Shown: positions 56,698 to 64,000 of the stretch, piece after piece
Numbering within the stretch: the first letter of the stretch is position 1
Layout of the letters: each line of letters begins with the position of its first letter
NCBI RefSeq assembly: GCF_001659605.2
Contig: NC_035170.2
Location: forward strand, 10,280,817-10,344,816
From: Manihot esculenta
Lineage: Eukaryota > Streptophyta > Magnoliopsida > Malpighiales > Euphorbiaceae
Length of the DNA: 64,000 nt
Direction: 5' to 3'
Notes under the pieces: generated by a model
Told to the model about the DNA's origin: nothing
Databases searched by the model: none
What the model saw: the letters and a program-made list of their open reading frames with translations, nothing else
Translations under genes and position numbers: made by a program

Positions 56698-59600
56698 AAT
56701 TTGGTCTCAATTGCTAAGTTGTGTCGCACTAATCATGTTTCTGTGGAATTTTTTCCATCTTATTTTGTTGTGAAGGATCTGTACACGGGGGCGTCTCTCC
56801 TACGGGGAGAGAACATTGATGATATCTACTGTGCAAGTTTTTCCAGAGTTAATTCTCAACGTTCTCAGCTGAATGTTACTACTCGGTGTCTGTCTTTGCT
56901 TTCTGAATGGCATCACAAGCTTGGTCATCCCAACAATAAAGTCTTTTTGTTAGTACTTCGAAATATTGGTCTTCAGTCTATGTCTAAATATGTTTCTAGT
57001 TTTCATTGTACTTCCTGCTCTATGAGCAAGAGTCATAAATTACCGTTTTCTGAGAATTCTCTTGTTAGTAATAAGCCTTTGCAACTTGTTTATTCCGATG
57101 TTTGGGGTCCTACACAAAAATCTATTGATGGCTATGCATATTACGTTACATTTATTGATCACTATTCTAAGTATGTTTGGCTATATCCCATGAAGCAGAA
57201 ATCTGATACTCATGATTTGTTTATCCACTTTCAGAAATTGGTTGAAAATTATTTTCACACTAGAATTGTTTCTGTGTTCACTGATAATGGTGGGGAGTAT
57301 CAAAAGCTTAAGAATCATTTTTTGTCTTGTGGTATTTCACATTATACAACACCTCCACATACGCCAGAGCATAATGGTACTGCTGAACGTCGTCATCGCT
57401 CAATAGTTGAAACAGGTCTTGCTATGTTACAATTTTCGTCTTTACCTTCTAATTATTGGTCTCATGCTTTTCAGGCTGCTGTTTATTTGCTCAATCGGTT
57501 GCCTTCGTCCGCTATTTCGTTTCAAACACCTTTCTCTAGATTGTTTGGTATGCCTCATAGTTTTAAGAGATTGAAATCTTTTGGTTGCCTTTGTTTTCCA
57601 TGGCTAAGGCCATATAATAATTCTAAACTTCAGTGTCGTTCATTGCCTTGTATTTTTCTTGGATATTCTCCAACTCAATCTGCATACAAATGTTACGATC
57701 CAAAGGCTAATCGTTTGTATTTGTCTCGTCATGTTCAATTTGTTGAGCATATTTTTCCATCTGAAACTTGCACTAGTTCTCATCAATTTACAGATTATTT
57801 TCGAGATGCTTCTTGTACAGGTTCGGCACAACAACCAAATCCATCACCTGTTGCACCAACTGCAGTTGCTTCGGTTCCATTGGCAATTTCTATTCCAAGT
57901 GATTCTGATTTGTTGGTTTCAAGTACTGGTTCCGAATCTATTACAGCATTATCAGCAGAATCTGATCAATCTACCATGCCATTAATTAGTACTGAGACTC
58001 AACAAGTTGACCCTTTGATGACTGAATCTTCTACTACTGCTTTAGATTTGCCACTACCGATTGTTTCACAAGACTCAGTTCCAGCTCCTGTACAACGGCA
58101 GCAGCGACAAAGGAAGCCTAACTCAAAGTATTTTAATTCTTCTTTTGTTAATCTTACAACTAAATATCCTTTACCGGATACACTCGAGCCAAGAACAGTG
58201 AAACAAGCTCTGGCCAGTTCACTTTGGCGGCAGGCGATGGATTCAGAGTACAATGCTCTTTTGAAAAATAAAACCTGGGAGCTGGTTCCGAGAGACAAAC
58301 ATCATCTTATTAGTTGCAAATGGGTGTTTCGGATTAAGCGTAAACCGGATGGTACTATTGATAAGTACAAGGCACGTTTGGTTGCCAAAGGATTTCTTCA
58401 GGAACCTGGGCGTGATTATTTTGAGACATTTAGTCCGGTTACAAAACCGGTTACAATTCGGGTAGTTCTTACTCTTGCAATTTCTAAAGGATGGCAGTTA
58501 AGGCAATTGGATGTAAATAATGCCTTTTTACATGGCACACTTTATGAAGATGTCTACATGCAGCAACCTCCAGGATATGTGCAACCTGAGTTTCCTAATT
58601 ATGTTTGCAAACTGAAGAAGTCTCTTTATGGTTTGAAACAGGCTCCACGAGCTTGGTATCTTGAACTTACTTCTTTTTTGCTCAAACTTGGTTTTCGCAA
58701 ATCAAATGCTGATGCGTCCTTGTTTATTTTTTCCTCCAATGGGATTATTGCATATTTTCTAGTATATGTTGACGATATTGTACTTACAGGTAATAACAAT
58801 CATTTTCTGCATACCTGTGTACAGAAGCTATCTGCTCAGTTCTCTGTCAAAGATTTGGGAATATTAAATCATTTTTTGGGGGTTGAAGTGATTTCTACAG
58901 CTGCAGGATTATTTCTTTCGCAACATCGACATATTGCTGATTTGTTAGACCGATTTGATATGGCTGGAGCTAAAGAGGTGAATACTCCTATGTCTACAGG
59001 AGACAAGCTCATCTTAAATGATGGTTCTAGTTCGACTGATTCCACCGTATATCGCCAAATTGTTGGATCTCTTCAATATTTGGCAATTACGCGTCCTGAT
59101 GTTTCTTTTGCAGTGAATCGGCTGTCACAATTTATGCATGCACCGACGCAAACTCATCTTCAAGCACTGAAACGTGTTTTGCGATATCTTAAAGGAACCA
59201 TACATTATGGCTTATTTCTCAATCGAAATTCCACTCATACTCTGTCTGCCTTCTCTGATTCTGATTGGGGTGGTGTCCTTGATAATGGGCGGTCTACAAC
59301 AGCTTATGTTCTATATCTTGGTTCTAATATTATATCCTGGAAATCTAGTCGCCAAAAGACTGTCTCCCGATCTTCTACAGAGGCTGAGTACAAAGCCTTA
59401 GCCAATGCTGCAGCAGAGGTATTTTGGGTTCAAAGTTTATTACAAGATTTGGGAGTACCAATATCACAACCACCAGTCCTTCATTGTGATAATCTTGGTG
59501 CGACTTACTTCTGCGCCAATCCAATCTATCATACTAGGATGAAGCATCTTGCACTGGATTACCATTTTGTTCGCGAGAAAATTAATGCTGGACAGTTAAG

Positions 59601-59745
59601 GGTTCTTCACATAAGTTCAAAAGATCAAGTTGCTGATGTGCTTACAAAGGCTTTGGGAAGAACTCAGTTTTGTTACTTTAGAACCAAGATTGGAGTCTCC
59701 GATGGCGCCTCAATCTTGCGGGGGCGTATTAAAGATAAAGACTAA
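56698..59745 (+). CDS. Copia pol: integrase, reverse transcriptase, RNase H
   Basis: About 1,015 codons are open to TAA at 59743. First the pre-integrase region and zinc domain ([12 protein letters not shown], then [11 protein letters not shown]), then the integrase core ([33 protein letters not shown]). A Ser/Thr/Pro-rich linker leads to reverse transcriptase ([61 protein letters not shown]) and RNase H ([21 protein letters not shown]). The order integrase before reverse transcriptase defines copia; the sequence is close to the RE1-like group. The unbroken frame suggests a young element despite the truncated start. Confidence 0.93.
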   Translation, partial: NLVSIAKLCRTNHVSVEFFPSYFVVKDLYTGASLLRGENIDDIYCASFSRVNSQRSQLNVTTRCLSLLSEWHHKLGHPNNKVFLLVLRNIGLQSMSKYVSSFHCTSCSMSKSHKLPFSENSLVSNKPLQLVYSDVWGPTQKSIDGYAYYVTFIDHYSKYVWLYPMKQKSDTHDLFIHFQKLVENYFHTRIVSVFTDNGGEYQKLKNHFLSCGISHYTTPPHTPEHNGTAERRHRSIVETGLAMLQFSSLPSNYWSHAFQAAVYLLNRLPSSAISFQTPFSRLFGMPHSFKRLKSFGCLCFPWLRPYNNSKLQCRSLPCIFLGYSPTQSAYKCYDPKANRLYLSRHVQFVEHIFPSETCTSSHQFTDYFRDASCTGSAQQPNPSPVAPTAVASVPLAISIPSDSDLLVSSTGSESITALSAESDQSTMPLISTETQQVDPLMTESSTTALDLPLPIVSQDSVPAPVQRQQRQRKPNSKYFNSSFVNLTTKYPLPDTLEPRTVKQALASSLWRQAMDSEYNALLKNKTWELVPRDKHHLISCKWVFRIKRKPDGTIDKYKARLVAKGFLQEPGRDYFETFSPVTKPVTIRVVLTLAISKGWQLRQLDVNNAFLHGTLYEDVYMQQPPGYVQPEFPNYVCKLKKSLYGLKQAPRAWYLELTSFLLKLGFRKSNADASLFIFSSNGIIAYFLVYVDDIVLTGNNNHFLHTCVQKLSAQFSVKDLGILNHFLGVEVISTAAGLFLSQHRHIADLLDRFDMAGAKEVNTPMSTGDKLILNDGSSSTDSTVYRQIVGSLQYLAITRPDVSFAVNRLSQFMHAPTQTHLQALKRVLRYLKGTIHYGLFLNRNSTHTLSAFSDSDWGGVLDNGRSTTAYVLYLGSNIISWKSSRQKTVSRSSTEAEYKALANAAAEVFWVQSLLQDLGVPISQPPVLHCDNLGATYFCANPIYHTRMKHLALDYHFVREKINAGQLRVLHISSKDQVADVLTKALGRTQFCYFRTKIGVSDGASILRGRIKDKD

Positions 59746-60026
59746 CTATAACAGTTTTATCTATTTGTAACTTGAGTTATAGCTGTATACTTATCTTGTA
59801 TTTAATTAGTGATAAGGGTTAGAGTTGTGATAAGGTTTAGAGTCATGATAAGGTTAGATTTGTGATAAGATTTAGAGTTATGATAAGGTTTATAGTTGGT
59901 TGAGATAATATTTGTTATTCATATAATCTGTATCAAACTCAACCACTGGTATATACTATATAAATGTATTCTATACAGAAATACAAATACATAGAATTCT
60001 CAATATCATAAATCTTCTATACTTCA
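59727..60026 (+). repeat. Copia 3' LTR (about 300 bp)
   Basis: It begins TATTAAAG (a TG-to-TA change is likely) right after the polypurine tract and ends CTATACTTCA. It contains five or so GTGATAAGGTTTAGAG-like repeats (59810-59895) and a TATA box (CTATATAAATG at about 59950). The stop codon of pol lies inside it. Confidence 0.75.
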
Positions 60027-60433
60027 GGTATTTCTGCACTCAATTTGTTGGCTACCAAATTAATCAATTTCAATCGTCGTAGATTACCCAACTCATGAGG
60101 GATATACCCTTTGAAGCTATTATTGCTTAGATCCAAAGTTGCAAGGAATGACAGATTTCCAAGTTCTGGAGCCATGGTTCCATTGAGACCCATGCTTGGG
60201 AGAGTCAAGGCTGTGACTCTTCCATGGCGACGACTGCAAGAAACACCTATCCAGTTGCAAAAGGAGGTGGCAGTGGACCAGTTGTTTGCAAGGATATTGT
60301 AAGGATCAAAATTAATTTGAGCTTTGAAGGCAAGAAGAGCTTGCTCATCAGTGTTAATGGCGAGACAAGCGATAGTATAGCACTGAAGAAAAACAACTAC
60401 CAGTTTTATGAATAAGACGCAAGTTTTTGCCAT
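60027..60433 (-). pseudogene. LRR receptor-like kinase gene, cut after the first repeats
   Basis: ATG 60433 opens a protein with a hydrophobic signal peptide ([16 protein letters not shown]), an LRRNT domain ([20 protein letters not shown], then [20 protein letters not shown]) and leucine-rich repeats ([20 protein letters not shown], then [20 protein letters not shown]). This is the pattern of subfamily XII LRR kinases (EFR/FLS2/Xa21 type). After AEIP the match ends at the copia LTR and reads a stop. The remaining repeats, membrane helix and kinase are not in the window, so the gene is destroyed unless the rest lies further left in another arrangement. Confidence 0.85.
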
Positions 60434-61338
60434 GGTGATGATTTAGGGAGAAGTGTGATTGATGTGTTGTAGTAAGATGGAAATAAACGCTCAACTTCAG
60501 GCGACAACTGACGGGTCTTTTGCCCGTCCACGGCAGACTTTTGGCGCAGCCTTACTGCGGAAATATATACATATATATATATTTAATTTATCAAATTGGA
60601 AAGATACATTCAATTTGCAATCAATGACAGTGGAGAATAATCTATGTTATGATTTAATTTTTTTTTTTCAAAAGACTAACATTTACGTGATATTTTATTC
60701 ACATATTTAAATTTTAAATGCATTGACTCAATAATATTAATTTATGTTTAATTATAATTAATTAATATATTTAATTTTAAAAATTATAATAATTTAATCG
60801 TTAAATATGTATTCCACAGTAGATGTATTTTATTTTCAACAATTCATAAAAATTATTTAACAGATATAATTTTTTATTATTTTATATATTATTATTTTAT
60901 ATTAAATAATATAATTATAAAATTTTTAAAATTATTATTGTAAAACAAAATTTAGTACTTGAAGGTGCAAATTCTATATTTAATAATTGAATTATTTATT
61001 TTAATTTTGATTTTAAAAATTAATTAAAATTATAGCAACATGCAAACATAATTAAAATGCAAAATGACACTGAGCTTTTAAAAAAAATCATTTTAAGTAA
61101 CTATGTATTATCTAAAACTAACTAACTAAATAAATTTATTTATTTATAATTTTTATAAAAAGAATCTCGAGAATAACTATGATGTATCTTAATTTTTAAA
61201 AATTTTATTAATTTTTCCAATTTATAATACTTAATTAAAATATTTTTACATTTTATAAATATTTATATAAATTAATGTCTCTAACCAATATTAAAATAAA
61301 TTAAATTTTAAAAATAAAATGATTTTTAAAAAATTAGT
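60434..61338. other. Upstream flank of the LRR gene and AT-rich DNA
   Basis: Probable old promoter of the LRR gene near 60440-60600, with a TATATATATAT stretch at 60567-60582. The rest is AT-rich without any recognisable feature. Confidence 0.45.
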
Positions 61339-63491
61339 TGTAATACCCGACTAGATTTCGGTATCAAAATTCTAACTTTTCGGCAGAATCTCCGTTGAAA
61401 TCCGAAATCTCAAATGTCGGAACATCCTAGAAAAGTAAAAATAAAGGTTTTCATAAAACGTTTTAATGTTTTTATGGTTTTAATTAAAGAAAGAAATTGA
61501 GTTTTGAAAGAAAACACCATGGAGGAAAAGTCCAGGTTCGGCCGCCGAACATGGTGGAGTTGCGGAAGCTCTTTTGGCCCCTGAAGGTGGTCTGGCCAGC
61601 CACCTATAAAAGGCCCCTTATCCGAAAATGAGCGAGTTTTCTCTCTCTATTTTCGGACATAGGTGAGATTTCGCCCTCTCATGGTTGATTTTATGATTTC
61701 CTTCAAATCTTTCAAGTTTTTGTTAAACTTTTATCTTGTTTTGAAGTTTTAAGCTCAAAAACGAAGTTTTGAAGCTTGGAGACCCCCGGAGCTCATTTTC
61801 TCCACATCTCCAATTTTGGATCACGCCTACCTTCGATCTTAAAGAGGTAAGTGTAGATCCACGCCTTTTACGATGTTTTGAATAAGTTTTAAAAAGGGGT
61901 TAAGGGTTTTGATGCATGTTTAGAGTAGATCAAAATGTTAGGGTTTTAGAGAGCTTGTTGCTAAATGTATGTTTATGTATTATTTGTTGGGGTTTAAACT
62001 AGTTTTATGCCCCTATATGCATGAATGAGTGTATATGCATGTTCTAGAATAGTTGGTTGTGTGTATGGAAAGTTTTGGGTGGCTGGTTAAGAGAGGTAGA
62101 ATCGGGTTCTGCCATTCTGGAGAACCCAGGTTTGGCTGCCGAAGGAAGGTTCGGCCGCCGAACCTGCCTATGGAGGCAGCTTTGGCCGCCTAAACTCGCC
62201 CCCGAAAGTTGGACTTTCAGCTCTGGAGGGGAGTTTCGGCCGCCGAACCGGCCCCCGAAGGTTAGTGACTTTCGGATCTGGAGGGAGTTTCAGCCGCCGA
62301 ATCTGCCCCCGAAAGTGTCTGACTTTCGGATCTGTAGGGACCTTCGGCCGCCGAACCTGTCGCCGAAAGTCCCTGCCCAGCCTTCCTTTGCCTGTTTTCT
62401 ATGCATGTTTTATGATGTTTTAAGGGGGTTTTTGGGGAGTTGTTTAGAGTCCTTATAGAGTGTGTTTGGTCCCTCATTTGAGTCCACCTGTGTAGGACCG
62501 GACCCAAGGAACCAAGGAGGCCAGCAGTGCTAGCTGTTTCAGAGTCAGTCCAGCGTCAGCCAGAGGTGAGTAGAACTGAACTATATTTTAAAGTAAATGA
62601 AATTTTTAGCATGTTCATGCATCACGAATGCCATGATATGTATTAGGTTGTTTTGCATTAGAATTCACGAATATGATGCATTGCATAATATGATGTTGAT
62701 GTTGATAGATATTGGATGACCCACTAGCCCTCGATATGTTATGATATGATATGATATGGAAGTCCAGGTGTGGCCTGCACTACGCCCCTGGCATAGAGTA
62801 AGGGAAAGACCAGGTGTGGCCTGCACTATGCCCCTGACACAATTGGATATGTTATGTTATGATTAAGAGGAAGTCCTGAGGAGCTCCGTCGAGGGCCGGA
62901 CATTTATTGGATATGTAGAGGGTTACTGGTGAAAGGTCCATCCGTGATGTGTATTGTTTGTGTTGTGATGTATTCCATGAAAGCATATGATTATTAAACT
63001 GTTTTTATGGTTCTGCTCACTGGGCTTTAGTAGCTCACCCCTTTCCCCTAACCCCCAGGCTTGCAGGATCAGAGTTAGACCGGGAAGTCATCGAGGTTGA
63101 AGGTTATGTCTATGTAATAGATTAGTAGTGGACATGAAATGTAATATATTGTAATGCCCTAGTTATGTTTGTTGTAATCCCTTTTTGTACAGGATCTATA
63201 TGTAAAAGTTTTATGATGAGATATGTTGAACCAAGCTTGATGTTCGATATGTTGACCCTACTAGAGCATTTGATGAGGGCCCTAGTATGGGGTTTTTATG
63301 TATATAGTTATGGTGCATGCATAGGTCAAGCTTGGTGTATGAAAAGTTTAAAATTTTTATGAAAATGTATGATCATGTATGAGATTTTATCAGGTATAGG
63401 AGGATGTATGTTAGGCTTGCTACGGGTTCTGGCGGCCTTAAGTCGATTTGAATCCTAGAGCCGGTAGCGGTCCGGTTTTCAGATCATTACA
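61339..63491 (+). repeat. T6 5' LTR (2,153 bp)
   Basis: It runs from TGTAATACCCG to GATCATTACA. In order: weak palindrome cluster A (61530-61600), TATA box CTATAAAAGG (61603), splice donor GAG|GTAAG (61856/61857), palindrome cluster B (62130-62370) and GTGGCCTGCACTACGCCCCT-type repeats (62765-62850). Confidence 0.93.
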
Positions 63492-63494
63492 GAG

Positions 63495-63506
63495 TGGTAT
63501 CAGAGC
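63495..63506 (+). other. T6 primer binding site
   Basis: TGGTATCAGAGC, three bases after the LTR end. Confidence 0.95.
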
Positions 63507-63745
63507 CCTAGGTTCATATGGTCGGACCTAGAGAGTGTTGGGCTCATGGATGTTATAGAAGGGCAAGCATAATAGGAAAAATCATGTCCTCTAGAATAGG
63601 ATGTAGAGTCTTGTCTAGATGATGATGTGTAATGCCATGACTATATGCATGTGCATTAATGATATGCTATGTATGTAATGTGGGTCCATGTGTTTCCACA
63701 TGAACCATATGATGCTAATGTTTTTTGTTACCTGTTGTTTTTCAG

Positions 63746-64000
63746 AAGCTCCCCCTGAGAATGAGGGCATGGATGCCCATCCCCCTGCTCTGCTAAGGGC
63801 AAGGTCTTGTAGAACAAGTAGAGAAGGAACATCAAGGGACCCTAGAAGGTCTTTTAATTTAGACAGGAGGAGATCAGTTTAGGGTGGAATGTCAGCTGAT
63901 GTGAGAGAGTTAGAGGAGGATGAACAGAGAAGAGATAGTAGTTTGGGCATGAGTATGTCAGGAGAGGGTATAGGAGAGTCTCAAGGAGGCGCTCAGGCCT
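63746..64000 (+). pseudogene. T6 gag, N-terminal part, broken
   Basis: The frame matches the N-terminal gag of T3/T4 (PPENEGMDAHPPALLRARS, then TSREGTSRDPRRSF), but the expected MRG...RSARLTG start is missing and TAG follows at about 63879. The region continues out of the window. Confidence 0.8.

Larger units (their letters stand above)
56698..60026 (+). mobile_element. Ty1/copia element, 5'-truncated, with 3' LTR
   Basis: It starts inside the coding region at 56698, directly on Tekay reverse transcriptase sequence, and lacks its 5' LTR, gag and protease. The pol part is intact; a polypurine tract (CTTGCGGGGGCG, 59716) and a short LTR follow. The LTR ends inside the LRR receptor-kinase gene. 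Confidence 0.88.
61339..64000 (+). mobile_element. T6: Tekay element, plus orientation, cut by the window edge
   Basis: A 5' LTR, a primer site and the start of gag are present. The LTR is complete; the rest lies beyond 64000. The flanking 5-mer on the left is TTAGT. Confidence 0.93.

Overview
This window is nuclear DNA from a flowering plant, almost certainly a eudicot. Two host genes have GT-AG introns, the intergenic DNA is very AT-rich, and most of the right half is nested LTR retrotransposons primed by initiator tRNA-Met. I lean towards Euphorbiaceae (cassava or rubber type), but only from general familiarity with such repeats. Nothing bacterial or organellar was seen.

Layout. 1-2.2 kb: the 5' half of a TOM1/TOM3-like membrane protein gene (minus strand, five exons reconstructed, rest off the left edge). 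3.4-5.6 kb: a decayed solo LTR of the Tekay-like gypsy family that dominates the right half. 6.7-13.5 kb: a complete but coding-defective CACTA (En/Spm) transposon with subterminal repeats, a TNP2-type transposase and a PF03004-type second gene. 13.7-15.0 kb: a pseudogene with three in-frame stops and a small viroplasmin-domain ORF. 15.4-19.0 kb: AT-rich inverted-repeat elements, one carrying a very short tRNA-derived SINE (16-bp target duplication) and a hAT MITE (8-bp target duplication). 19.3-22.3 kb: a complete QWRF-motif (EDE1/AUG8-type) microtubule-associated protein gene, six exons, 534 aa. 22.5-26.5 kb: AT-rich DNA with two more MITEs of the same hAT family and a small copia-like LTR. 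26.8-30.7 kb: the 5' end of another gypsy element, with a 420-bp tandem duplication in gag that was then split by a 1,446-bp solo LTR.

31.7-64 kb is a retrotransposon nest. T2 (Tekay, minus) is cut by the LTR of an Athila-like element (minus). That element is cut by T3, a 9.8-kb almost intact Tekay-type chromovirus (minus) with two 2,226-bp, nearly identical LTRs and an ATATT target duplication. The Athila-like integrase ends abruptly at 48669 against a truncated plus-strand Tekay element (T4). T4 is cut inside its gag-protease ORF by a minus-strand Tekay element with a shrunken LTR (T5). T5 ends inside its reverse transcriptase against a 5'-truncated Ty1/copia element, whose 3' LTR lies in the first exon of an LRR receptor-kinase gene, leaving only its N-terminal part. 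A last Tekay copy (T6, plus) runs off the right edge.

The most interesting signals are in the Tekay LTRs. They carry clusters of a 13-bp interrupted palindrome (TTCGGC-G-GCCGAA) on both sides of the promoter, and every copy keeps a GAG|GT(A/G)AG splice donor in its leader, paired, where the element is complete enough, with a pyrimidine-rich acceptor just before the gag ATG. A related palindrome module sits, in the opposite orientation relative to its element, inside the unrelated Athila-like LTR.
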